From an uncultured Bacteroidales bacterium (GTDB taxonomy: Bacteria; Bacteroidota; Bacteroidia; Bacteroidales; UBA932), in NCBI GenBank assembly GCA_934693135.1, contig CAKUVA010000014.1:1-53679 (forward strand): 53,679 nt of DNA. The letters run 5' to 3'. The translations under genes and the position numbers were made by a program. Every line of letters starts with the position of its first letter. The stretch's first letter is position 1. The notes beneath the pieces were generated by a model that saw nothing but the letters and a program-made list of their open reading frames with translations, was not told where the DNA came from and did no database searches. Of this stretch, positions 8,895 through 17,318 are shown one piece after another.

Positions 8895-10194
8895 TAGAAA
8901 ATCACCTTGGTGGTGGGTTCCTACACTATATTTTGCTGAAGGAATACCATATTTTATAGTAAACAATATCTCTGTTACAATGTTCACCAAGATGGGTGTT
9001 CCTAATGGGGAGATGGCTCTTTTTACTAGCCTGCTCTATCTCCCATGGACATTGAAGCCACTTTGGAGTCCTATTGTGGATATCTTCAGAACCAAGAGAT
9101 GGTGGATACTTACTATGCAGATTATAATGTCTGTGGCTTTCATATTGTTGACATTCAGCATACCTAAGCCTTCGCCTGAGATTATTGGTGCTGCTCAGAC
9201 GCCTGTATCCATGTTCACATTCACGCTGATACTATTCGTGATAACAGCATTTGCATCGGCGACACATGACATATCTGCGGATGGATTTTATATGATAGCC
9301 CTCGACCATGGTCAACAGTCATTCTTTGTTGGAATACGAAGTACATTTTACAGGCTATCCTCTATTTTCGGACAGGGTGTCCTCGTTGTAATTGCAGGCC
9401 TTTTAGAGGAAAAGACAGGTGATATTCCTCTCGCATGGACACTTACGATGGCTACTACAGCTGTAATTTTCGCAGTGATAACTATTTATCATACATTTGC
9501 CATTCCTCGTCCTTCTGATGACAAGACTATTGAGGTGGAAGGTAATAGTTCTCTTGGAGGTGAGTTCATGCACGCTTTTGTTACATTCTTCAAGAAGCCA
9601 GGAGCATTGATTGCAATCGTATTTATGCTTCTGTATCGTCTTCCTGAAGCTTTTCTGCTTAAGATGGTGAATCCGTTCCTTTTGTCTTCTGCAGAAAATG
9701 GTGGTCTTGCTTTATCTACATCCACTGTAGGTGTTGTATATGGAACTATCGGTGTATTAGCATTGACAATAGGAGGAATCATAGGAGGTATGGCAGCCTC
9801 GAAATGGGGACTGAAGAAATCGCTTTGGCCTATGGCTGCCTGCATGACACTGCCTTGTCTGACATTTGTCTATTTGAGTATGGCCATGCCTCATAATTTA
9901 TGGATTATCAGTACATGTGTTGCAGTGGAACAGTTTGGCTATGGTTTTGGTTTCACAGCTTATATGCTGTTCATGATGTATTTTTCGGAAGGTGAGTTCA
10001 AGACATCTCATTATGCGATATGCACAGCATTTATGGCTCTTAGTATGATGATTCCGGGAGCATTTGCAGGCTATCTTCAGGAGATGCTTGGCTATGAGGC
10101 CTTCTTTTGGATGGTGATCGTTTGTTGCATTGGAACAGTTGCGGTTACAAGACTTATAAAAGTAGATCCGGAGTATGGAAAGAACAATAATTAG
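8878..10194 (+). CDS. MFS permease, AmpG-like (muropeptide importer candidate)
   Basis: Inner-membrane transporter of 438 aa with about 12 hydrophobic segments. It has the AmpG-type start (WWWVPTLYFAEGIPY), the LPWTLKPLWSPIVD loop after the second helix, and the DISADGFYMIAL segment. AmpG imports GlcNAc-anhydroMurNAc peptides for recycling. Its start lies inside the end of the SpoIID-domain gene and a serpin gene follows 3 nt after it; NamZ and MurI are further downstream. This context makes a muropeptide or MurNAc-containing substrate the best guess. The charged Lys and Asp of the loop are retained. A sugar substrate cannot be excluded. Confidence 0.85.
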   Translation: MNQITNRKSPWWWVPTLYFAEGIPYFIVNNISVTMFTKMGVPNGEMALFTSLLYLPWTLKPLWSPIVDIFRTKRWWILTMQIIMSVAFILLTFSIPKPSPEIIGAAQTPVSMFTFTLILFVITAFASATHDISADGFYMIALDHGQQSFFVGIRSTFYRLSSIFGQGVLVVIAGLLEEKTGDIPLAWTLTMATTAVIFAVITIYHTFAIPRPSDDKTIEVEGNSSLGGEFMHAFVTFFKKPGALIAIVFMLLYRLPEAFLLKMVNPFLLSSAENGGLALSTSTVGVVYGTIGVLALTIGGIIGGMAASKWGLKKSLWPMAACMTLPCLTFVYLSMAMPHNLWIISTCVAVEQFGYGFGFTAYMLFMMYFSEGEFKTSHYAICTAFMALSMMIPGAFAGYLQEMLGYEAFFWMVIVCCIGTVAVTRLIKVDPEYGKNNN

Positions 10195-10197
10195 AAG

Positions 10198-11388
10198 ATG
10201 AATAAATTTGTATGGATTATAACGGCACTTGCCGTGATTTCGTGTGGAACTCAGAAGAAGATAGCTTCCGGAGACGAGAAAAATAGTTCAGTTGTTGCTG
10301 TCGCGCGGGATAATGAGATGAACCGGGTTCGTTTCGGAATGGATCTGGTTTCCAAGGCTATAGCCGGATGTAAGTCTTCTTCTGAAAATGTAGTAATATC
10401 GCCTTACAGCGCAGGTGTCGCTTTGTCCATGTTGGCAGAGGGTGCTGATGGAGATACTCGCAAAGAACTTCTTACTGCTCTTTCCAATGCCTCTTACGCG
10501 ACAGCTAAACTGAAGTCTTCCAAAGATTATATTATTTCTTCAGCTAATTCAGTGTGGCTTAGTAATGGGTTCGACTTAAATCAAGGGTATGCCAATGTAC
10601 TTGAAAATGTATATGGTGCACAGATTGAAACAAAGGACTTTATGGACAAGTCTACTGTTAGAGAGATAAATAAATGGTGCTCAGCCAAGACTTCTGGACG
10701 TATTCCGAAGATAATTGACGAAGTAAGTCCCGATATGGTCATGTTCCTGCTTAATGCTTTGTATTTCAAGGCTTCTTGGCAGTTTGCATTCGATGAAGAG
10801 AGTACTTATGATGCTGTGTTTCATAGTCCTTCAGGGGATATGAAGACTCCGTTTATGCATAAGTCAGGTGAGTATGCTTATGGGGAAAAAGCTGGGTGTA
10901 GGTATGTTATATTGCCATATAAGTCAGATGTATATAAGATGATAATCTGTTTGCCAGCTAAGGATTCTGACATTAAATCTATAGCCTCAGGCATCGATGC
11001 TTCAGTTTTTGTGGATGCAATAAGTTCTGCTGAGTTTGGAGAAACGGCTATCTCATTGCCGAGATTCAAGATCAATACGACATTGACATTGAATAATATC
11101 TTGGCAGAGATGGGTGTTCAGAAGGCCTTTTCGTCAGAGGCGGATTTTAGTGGCATTACATCATCTTCTGTGGCAGTGGATGCTGTGATGCAGAAATGTT
11201 TTATCGAAGTTAATGAAGCAGGGTCAGAGGCTGCAGCAGTGACATCAGTGGGAATTCGTCTTACCTCAATGCACGATGCTCCGAAGCCTTTCATAATGAA
11301 TGTTGACAGGCCTTTCTTGTTTGCTATATTTGACTCTTCTTCGCATGACATTCTTTTTGCAGGTAAAATCAGTTCAATAGAAAAATGA
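10198..11388 (+). CDS. Serpin-family protease inhibitor, predicted lipoprotein
   Basis: Signal peptide of about 15 residues with lipobox AVISC, so probably membrane-anchored on the periplasmic or outer surface. The serpin fold is clear: NVVISPYSAGVALSML near the start, NALYFKASWQFAFDE in the middle, FIMNVDRPFLFAIFD at the end. The reactive-centre hinge EAGSEAAAVTS has the short residues needed for loop insertion, so an inhibitory mechanism is expected. Counting 17 residues from the conserved Glu puts P1-P1' at about Thr-Ser (IRLT/SMHD), although this counting is approximate. The start codon of the NamZ-like gene overlaps its stop (ATGA). Target protease unknown; a host or competitor protease is possible. 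Confidence 0.92.
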   Translation: MNKFVWIITALAVISCGTQKKIASGDEKNSSVVAVARDNEMNRVRFGMDLVSKAIAGCKSSSENVVISPYSAGVALSMLAEGADGDTRKELLTALSNASYATAKLKSSKDYIISSANSVWLSNGFDLNQGYANVLENVYGAQIETKDFMDKSTVREINKWCSAKTSGRIPKIIDEVSPDMVMFLLNALYFKASWQFAFDEESTYDAVFHSPSGDMKTPFMHKSGEYAYGEKAGCRYVILPYKSDVYKMIICLPAKDSDIKSIASGIDASVFVDAISSAEFGETAISLPRFKINTTLTLNNILAEMGVQKAFSSEADFSGITSSSVAVDAVMQKCFIEVNEAGSEAAAVTSVGIRLTSMHDAPKPFIMNVDRPFLFAIFDSSSHDILFAGKISSIEK

Positions 11389-12662
11389 AACTAAATAGAA
11401 TCATAATGGTTGTCGCTGCCTTTGCAGTGATGGCTACTATTTCGTCTGAAGCAATGGCGAAATCAAGTGTTAAAGTTCGTACTGGAATAGAAGTGCTTGA
11501 AAGCCGAGGCTTTTCTGGTTTGAAAGGAAAACGTATAGGTCTTGTCACTAACCCGAGTGGTGTTGATAGTCATCTACGTTCTACGATAGATATTCTTGCT
11601 GCTGCAGAGGATGTGAAACTTGTGGCATTGTTTGGGCCTGAGCATGGAGTTAGAGGAGAGGCTTATGCCGGTGATAAGGTTCCAGATCAAGTTGATAGTG
11701 AAACTGGCGTAAAGATTTATTCCATTTATGGAAAGTATCGTGAGCCATCACAGGAGATGTTGGATGGTATCGATATTATGGTGTATGATATCCAAGATGT
11801 AGGTACTCGTTCGTATACCTTTATCAGTACGTTAGGATTGGTGATGCGTGCTTGTGCCAAAAAAGGGATCGAGGTTATGGTCCTGGATCGTCCTAATCCG
11901 CTTGGTGGAAATAAGGTGGAGGGATGTTGTGTGGAGCCTGGATACTATTCTTTTGTAAGTGAGTTTGAGATACCTTACATTTATGGACTTACTGTTGGAG
12001 AGCTCGCAATTATGATCAATGAGGAGGGGCTTAATAGAGGAGAACGTGGGTATGAGCCTGCATTGAAATGCAAGCTTAGCGTAATTCCTATGGATGGGTG
12101 GCACCGGAATATGACTTATGTCGATACCGGTCTGCCTTGGGTGTTACCTTCTCCTAACATTCCTTATCCGCAGTCAGCCGTAAATTATCCTTCTGCTGGA
12201 ATAACTGGAGAATTTAATAATTATTTGAATATTGGGATTGGCTATACTCTTCCGTTCGAGACTTTTGCGGCTGAGTGGATTGATGCTGACAATTTGAAAA
12301 AGGAATTAGATAGTTATAATCTGCCAGGCGTGGCTTTTAGAACTATCCATTACAAGCCTATTGCAGGAAGTTGTCAAGGAAAATTGCTTCATGGTGTTCA
12401 GTATTTTTATACTGGCTATGAGGCGGCCGAGATAACAATGACTCAGTTTTATGTAATGCAGGCAGTTAACAAACTTTATCCGGATCATAATCCATTTGAG
12501 GTTTCTAAGAATCGTACAGTCATGTTCGACAAAGTCTGTGGTACGGATTATGTTAGGAGAAATTTCTCTAAAAGGATGGAGGTGTCTGATATTATTGAGT
12601 ATTGGAATAAGGATATAAAAAAATTCAAGGCACTCTCTAAGAAGTATTACCTTTATAAATGA
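11385..12662 (+). CDS. namZ: DUF1343 / NamZ-type exo-beta-N-acetylmuramidase (GH171)
   Basis: 425 aa with a Sec signal peptide ending after AMA, so periplasmic or exported. The DUF1343 hallmarks are present: GKRIGLVTNPSGVD, LFGPEHGVRGEAYAGDKV, YDIQDVGTRSYTF and DRPNPLGG. NamZ of Bacillus subtilis removes MurNAc from the non-reducing ends of peptidoglycan fragments, and relatives occur in Bacteroidetes such as Tannerella. The likely role here is to trim glycan fragments before uptake by the upstream AmpG-like permease. Start chosen at the ATG overlapping the serpin stop, the usual translational-coupling arrangement in this run. Exact specificity is inferred from the family. Confidence 0.85.
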   Translation: MKLNRIIMVVAAFAVMATISSEAMAKSSVKVRTGIEVLESRGFSGLKGKRIGLVTNPSGVDSHLRSTIDILAAAEDVKLVALFGPEHGVRGEAYAGDKVPDQVDSETGVKIYSIYGKYREPSQEMLDGIDIMVYDIQDVGTRSYTFISTLGLVMRACAKKGIEVMVLDRPNPLGGNKVEGCCVEPGYYSFVSEFEIPYIYGLTVGELAIMINEEGLNRGERGYEPALKCKLSVIPMDGWHRNMTYVDTGLPWVLPSPNIPYPQSAVNYPSAGITGEFNNYLNIGIGYTLPFETFAAEWIDADNLKKELDSYNLPGVAFRTIHYKPIAGSCQGKLLHGVQYFYTGYEAAEITMTQFYVMQAVNKLYPDHNPFEVSKNRTVMFDKVCGTDYVRRNFSKRMEVSDIIEYWNKDIKKFKALSKKYYLYK

Positions 12663-12668
12663 CAAATT

Positions 12669-14132
12669 ATGAGAGGAATAGTTAATTTAGCATTGGCTTC
12701 GCTTGTAACGGCAGCCATGTTCTGTTCTCCTGCTGATGTAGGGGCTCAGGTGAGAAGGTCTACCAATAATAATACAACACAGAATAGGTCTACAGCATCT
12801 CAACAACGTCGTAGTACATCCTCGTCTTCATCGTCCTCTGTCCGTCAGAGCGGTACATCATCTTCAGGTCAGCAAGTTAGAAGGAGTACATCGAGTTCTT
12901 CAGCAGTCCGTCAAGGTTCTTCATCAACAAGGCAGAATTCGTCTTCATCGTCCTCTGTCCGTCAGAGCGGTACATCGTCTTCAGGTCAGCAAGTTAGAAG
13001 GAGTACATCGAGTTCTTCGGCAGTCCGTCAAGGTTCTTCATCAACAAGGCAGAATTCGTCTTCATCGTCCTCTGTCCGTCAGAGCGGTACATCGTCTTCA
13101 GGTCAGCAAGTTAGAAGGAGTACATCGAGTTCTTCGGCAGTCCGTCAAGGTTCTTCATCAGTTAGTACCGGGAGTTCAAGCCATAGAGTAGCGCAGCCTA
13201 TAGGTAGTACATCATCACAAGTACGTCAGTCCGTGTCATCTTCTACAGGAAACGGCTCTACAGTACGTAGGAATACGAATGTTACCAAAAACGGACTGGG
13301 AACAGTTACAAGTCAGATGAGAAGCCAATCTGGAAATTATAGTCAAGTAGGTAGGGAGAACCCACGTTACAACCGTTCAGATGACTTTAGGATAAATGAT
13401 CACAATGTTCAGAGAATACCACCTCGTGACCGTGATTTCCTTTCTCATGATCGTCCGGGACATTTTTATTCTCCAGATCATCATCACTGCTTTGGGTTTA
13501 GAGTAGAGGCGTTGCCTCCAAGATTTGAGCGTAGAAGTTATTTTGGCATTGACTATTATATTTGTAATGACGTCTATTATAGACCTTATCATGGTCATTA
13601 CATTGTCTGTCGTCCTCCATTCGGCGTTACTATAAGGGCTACAGTGGCTAACATTGCATTCGCATCTGTGAATTTTGCATATTATTCCAATGTTTACAGA
13701 ACCTACGGAGCTATAGATGCAAATAATCGCTATATAGATCAGCAGAATAGAATCATTGCCCAAAACAATGCTACGATTATGGCTCAGAATAGATCTATTG
13801 CAATGAATCCTGATGCTGCATATAGCTCATATGACATTGCAAGCCGTCTTGGCCTTGTTCAGAGTTATGCTTATGCCGACAAGAACTATTATTATGAGGA
13901 TGGGGTTTTCTATGCTGTGAATGACTATGGCGAGTATCAAGTTATTGTTCCTCCGGCAGGAGCACTTGTTCAGAAACTTCCTGAAGACTATGATATCATC
14001 ACATTAGGTGGAAATCAGTATTACCGAGTAGATGATACAGTCTATAGGCTTACACTTGTTGAGGGAAATCCTTATCTGGAAGTTCTTGGACAGATGTATG
14101 GTTCCCTTGCACGTACATATAATATGTATTAA
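12669..14132 (+). CDS. Exported Ser-rich repeat protein with C-terminal DUF6515-like region
   Basis: 487 aa with a signal peptide (cleavage near VGAQ). Residues about 25-210 are low complexity, rich in Ser, Gln and Arg, and include nearly three copies of a 39-residue repeat (SSVRQSG...QQVRRSTSSSSAVRQ...SSTRQN). After a basic, His-rich linker comes a region rich in Tyr and Gly: VYYRPYHGHYIVCRPPFG, then YYYEDGVFYAV, VIVPPAGALVQKLP and LGGNQYYRVDDTVYR. These YxxxxGVYY and PPxGxxVxxLP strings resemble the DUF6515 family. It may be an envelope or surface protein; no catalytic motif is seen. NamZ ends 6 nt before it and murI begins 3 nt after it. Confidence 0.75.
   Translation: MRGIVNLALASLVTAAMFCSPADVGAQVRRSTNNNTTQNRSTASQQRRSTSSSSSSSVRQSGTSSSGQQVRRSTSSSSAVRQGSSSTRQNSSSSSSVRQSGTSSSGQQVRRSTSSSSAVRQGSSSTRQNSSSSSSVRQSGTSSSGQQVRRSTSSSSAVRQGSSSVSTGSSSHRVAQPIGSTSSQVRQSVSSSTGNGSTVRRNTNVTKNGLGTVTSQMRSQSGNYSQVGRENPRYNRSDDFRINDHNVQRIPPRDRDFLSHDRPGHFYSPDHHHCFGFRVEALPPRFERRSYFGIDYYICNDVYYRPYHGHYIVCRPPFGVTIRATVANIAFASVNFAYYSNVYRTYGAIDANNRYIDQQNRIIAQNNATIMAQNRSIAMNPDAAYSSYDIASRLGLVQSYAYADKNYYYEDGVFYAVNDYGEYQVIVPPAGALVQKLPEDYDIITLGGNQYYRVDDTVYRLTLVEGNPYLEVLGQMYGSLARTYNMY
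12822..13160 (+). repeat. 117-bp tandem repeat (about 2.9 copies) in the Ser-rich protein gene
   Basis: The marker GTCCGTCAGAG recurs at 12840, 12957 and 13074, spaced exactly 117 nt (39 codons). The copies are nearly identical at the DNA level, differing at a few third positions (TCA/TCG). Similarity begins near 12822 and breaks off near 13160. The period keeps the frame, so copy-number change would alter protein length without truncating it. Confidence 0.93.
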
Positions 14133-14135
14133 AAT

Positions 14136-14927
14136 ATGATCGGAGTTTTCGATTCCGGTGAAGGCGGGTTATCAGTTCTGAAGGAAATAACCCGCCTTTT
14201 GCCACAAGAAAAGTATATATATTACTCGGACAATGCTAATTGTCCTTATGGTGACAAAACACCTGAATTTATACGGGAAAGGGCTAAGTCTATCACGAAC
14301 TGTCTTTTGGAAAACGGAGCGGGAATAATAGTCGTGGCTTGTAATACGGCGACGGCTGCAGCTATAGCCACATTGCGGTCTGAATATGCTAATATTAGTT
14401 TTATTGGTATGGAACCTGCTGTGAAACCTGCTGCTTTGGGAACTGCGACAGGAGTTGTGGGTGTTCTTGCTACCGCCGGAACATTGAAAGGCTCCAAATA
14501 TTTGAAGACTAAGGAAAGTGTTGATGAGCATGTCAATGTTGTGGAACATGTAGGAAAAGGCTTTGTGGAATTAGTTGAAGCAGGGAAGTTGTCCGGACCT
14601 GATGTAGAGGAAGTCGTGAAGGATAGTTTGGATCCGCTTCTTGCGGCTGGTGCAGACATCGTAGTTCTTGGTTGTACGCATTATCCGTTCCTTGTCAATG
14701 TTATGGAAAAAGTTGCAGGAGATGGCGTTAGGTTTATAGATCCTGCACCTGCTGTCGCACGTCAACTTGTACATGTTATGGTCGAAAATGGTATGCTTTC
14801 CAAGAAAGATGGTGATGAGGCTTTGATTAGAAGCAGTTGTGACATACCTTCCAGCCCTGACGTCAAGCTGATATCATCAGGTGATCCTGCACCTCTTGCA
14901 CGACTTTATGAAATGATTTACAAATAA
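14136..14927 (+). CDS. murI: Glutamate racemase
   Basis: Cytoplasmic cofactor-independent racemase making D-glutamate for the peptidoglycan stem peptide. 263 aa, the usual length. Both catalytic cysteines are in place: VACNTATA (Cys69) and LGCTHYPF (Cys180). The N-terminal MIGVFDSGEGGLSVL and NANCPYGDK are typical. It lies 3 nt after the Ser-rich protein gene and 10 nt before GH3, within the peptidoglycan-flavoured run. It is probably the essential copy of this enzyme, although other loci cannot be seen. Confidence 0.96.
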   Translation: MIGVFDSGEGGLSVLKEITRLLPQEKYIYYSDNANCPYGDKTPEFIRERAKSITNCLLENGAGIIVVACNTATAAAIATLRSEYANISFIGMEPAVKPAALGTATGVVGVLATAGTLKGSKYLKTKESVDEHVNVVEHVGKGFVELVEAGKLSGPDVEEVVKDSLDPLLAAGADIVVLGCTHYPFLVNVMEKVAGDGVRFIDPAPAVARQLVHVMVENGMLSKKDGDEALIRSSCDIPSSPDVKLISSGDPAPLARLYEMIYK

Positions 14928-14937
14928 TAACCAATAT

Positions 14938-17232
14938 ATGAAACCACATTTTTTATCTTTTACTGCTTCTGTAACAGCAATGCTTGTGATGCCAATGTTT
15001 TCTTCTGCACAGACAAAGACATTGAAACTTACGGAGAAAAATATTGACAAAATAGTCGCCTCGATGACATTAGAGGAAAAAGCGAATATGATCGTAGGTA
15101 TGTCGAGGAGTCTTACCGATGAGGAAACAGCATCTATCGGATACACTAAAAAGATAGTGCCTGGTGCGGCTGGTACGACATATTCGATTCCGAGGCTTGG
15201 TATAACGCCTATGGTATTCGCTGATGGTCCTGCCGGACTTCGTATTAGTACTACGCGACAGGGAACAGATAGAAAGTTTTATTGTACTGGCTTTCCTGTG
15301 GGAACTTTGTTGTCTTCTACTTGGAATGATGACCTTGTGGAAAAGGTAGGCAACGCACTTGGTGATGAAGTCAAGGAATATGGTGTAGATGTGCTTCTTG
15401 CACCTGGTATGAATATTATGCGTAACCCATTGTGTGGTAGAAATTTCGAATATTATTCCGAAGATCCGCTACTGACAGGCAAGATAGCTGCAGCTTATGT
15501 GCGTGGCCTGCAGAGCGAGGGCGTTGGGGCAAGCATTAAGCATTATGCTGTCAATAATCAGGAAATCAATCGTCTTGCGAATGATGCACGGGTGAGTGAG
15601 CGCGCTCTTCGTGAAATATATCTCAAGGGATTTGAAATTGCTGTTAAGGAGAGTGATCCATGGACAGTTATGACTTCATATAATTATGTAAATGGTGAGT
15701 ATACATCTGAGAGCTATAAACTTATAACAGATATACTTAGAAGAGAATGGGACTTTAAGGGTGCTGTGATGACTGACTGGGGTGGGGGGCTGGATGCTGT
15801 TAAGCAGGTGAAAGTTGGGAATGATATGATTCAGCCTGGAAAGAATGTACATTATGAGACAATTCTTGCGGCATTGAAAGATGGCTCTCTAAAAGAATCT
15901 GAGATAGATTCATGCCTTAAAAGAATCCTCCAGCTTGTGGTTAAGACACCACGTTATCATGGATACAAGTATTCAGATACTCCTGATTTGGAGGCTCATT
16001 CCAAGGTCGGATGTGATGCTGCTCCGGAAGGAATGGTTCTTCTTCGGAATGATGGAACATTACCAATTTCAAAATCTTCTGAAATAGCCCTTTTCGGAAT
16101 AGGCTCATATGATTTCATAGCAGGTGGTAAAGGTGCAGGTGATGTTAATAAACCTTATGTGGTGGATCTTAAAATGGGTTTGGAACGTTGTGGCTTCACA
16201 TTGAACCATAATCTGGACTCATTATATTCAGGATGGGTAGTTAGCGAAAAGAAACGACTTGCGCCAGAAAATTCCAAACGTCCATGGTATGTCTATCATA
16301 AACGTCCGGAAGAATTGAAAGATGCTGATGGTGCCATAGCGAAAAGTGCTACTTCTGCTGATGTCGCTATAATAACAATCAGCAGAAATTCGTCAGAATC
16401 GTATGACAGGCATATTGAAAGGGATTACTTACTTCATTCCGATGAACTTTCTTTAATCAAAACTGTTAGCCGCGAGTTCCATGCAAAGGGAAAGAAAGTT
16501 GCGGTGATACTAAATATCTGTGGCATTATTGAAATGGAATCATGGCAGGATTTGGCTGATGCAGTGCTTATATGTTGGCTGCCAGGTCATGAAGGTGGAC
16601 GGGCTGTTGCTTCTGTAATTGGTGGCGAAGTTTCTCCAAGCGGACATCTTCCTATATCTATTCCTGTTAAATATGCTGATGTGCCATCTCAGAATTTTCC
16701 TGTTAATGTACCTGAAACAGGAAGGAACCAGTCATTCGAGCATTACAGCAAGATTTACAGATATTATGATGTTCCGAATATAGACTATACGGATTATGAT
16801 GAAGATATCTATGTCGGTTATAGGTATTACACTACTGAGAATGTTCCTGTATCATATCCTTTCGGGTTCGGACTTACATATTCAAAGTTTAGTCTTTCTG
16901 GACTTCATATTGACAGAAAAGGTGATGAGCTGAAGGTATATGTCAACGTGAAAAATGTTGGCGATTTTGCTGCTAAACAGGTGGTTCAAGTCTATGTTTC
17001 CGCACCGCAAAATATTAATGACCGTCCTTCAATTGAATTGAAAGGATATTGCAAGACTCGTGAATTGGCTCCGTCAGAGAGCCAGGAAGTTGTAGTGACG
17101 TTACCTGTAGGAGAACTTGCCTTTTGGGAAGGTGGCGAGAATGGAAGATGGACTCTTCCTTCTGGAAGATGGACAATACATGTCGGAACTTCGTCATCTG
17201 ATCTTCCATTGTCGGATGTTTTGAATTTGTAA
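14938..17232 (+). CDS. Glycoside hydrolase family 3 beta-glycosidase, exported
   Basis: 764 aa with a Sec signal peptide (MKPHFLSFTASVTAM to SSAQ). The (beta/alpha)8 domain contains the KHYAVNNQE substrate-binding segment (Lys201-His202) and the nucleophile Asp280 in VMTDWGGG. A second alpha/beta domain and a C-terminal fibronectin-III-like domain (VYVNVKNVGDFAAKQVVQVY) follow, as in BglX-type enzymes. It lacks the KHFPGHG and His-Asp loop of NagZ, so it is closer to beta-glucosidases/xylosidases than to beta-N-acetylglucosaminidases. Its place after murI suggests, but does not prove, that it acts on cell-wall or glycan fragments in the periplasm. It is the last gene of the packed run. Confidence 0.9.
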   Translation: MKPHFLSFTASVTAMLVMPMFSSAQTKTLKLTEKNIDKIVASMTLEEKANMIVGMSRSLTDEETASIGYTKKIVPGAAGTTYSIPRLGITPMVFADGPAGLRISTTRQGTDRKFYCTGFPVGTLLSSTWNDDLVEKVGNALGDEVKEYGVDVLLAPGMNIMRNPLCGRNFEYYSEDPLLTGKIAAAYVRGLQSEGVGASIKHYAVNNQEINRLANDARVSERALREIYLKGFEIAVKESDPWTVMTSYNYVNGEYTSESYKLITDILRREWDFKGAVMTDWGGGLDAVKQVKVGNDMIQPGKNVHYETILAALKDGSLKESEIDSCLKRILQLVVKTPRYHGYKYSDTPDLEAHSKVGCDAAPEGMVLLRNDGTLPISKSSEIALFGIGSYDFIAGGKGAGDVNKPYVVDLKMGLERCGFTLNHNLDSLYSGWVVSEKKRLAPENSKRPWYVYHKRPEELKDADGAIAKSATSADVAIITISRNSSESYDRHIERDYLLHSDELSLIKTVSREFHAKGKKVAVILNICGIIEMESWQDLADAVLICWLPGHEGGRAVASVIGGEVSPSGHLPISIPVKYADVPSQNFPVNVPETGRNQSFEHYSKIYRYYDVPNIDYTDYDEDIYVGYRYYTTENVPVSYPFGFGLTYSKFSLSGLHIDRKGDELKVYVNVKNVGDFAAKQVVQVYVSAPQNINDRPSIELKGYCKTRELAPSESQEVVVTLPVGELAFWEGGENGRWTLPSGRWTIHVGTSSSDLPLSDVLNL

Positions 17233-17280
17233 TGAAAAGAATGTGCTATTCTTTATGGTGGATGGGGCAATGTGAATATT

Positions 17281-17312
17281 TTTCCGAGTGTAGATGTTTT
17301 TGATTAACTTTG
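17281..17312 (+). promoter_or_regulatory. Promoter for prfB (TTTC - 20 nt - TAACTTTG)
   Basis: The -7 box TAACTTTG (17305-17312) is an exact TAnnTTTG match, with TTTC at 17281-17284 at 20-nt spacing. The ATG at 17319 begins only 6 nt after the box, so the transcript would be leaderless or nearly so. Confidence 0.5.
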
Positions 17313-17318
17313 TGAAAT

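Noticed and set aside
12822..13160. CRISPR-like array
   Set aside because: The regular repeats are coding, 117 bp long, contiguous and keep the reading frame; there are no spacers.
14938..17232. GH3 enzyme as NagZ of peptidoglycan recycling
   Set aside because: It has a signal peptide, a C-terminal FN3-like domain and the KHYAVNNQE/TDW motifs of beta-glucosidases; the NagZ KHFPGHG motif is absent.
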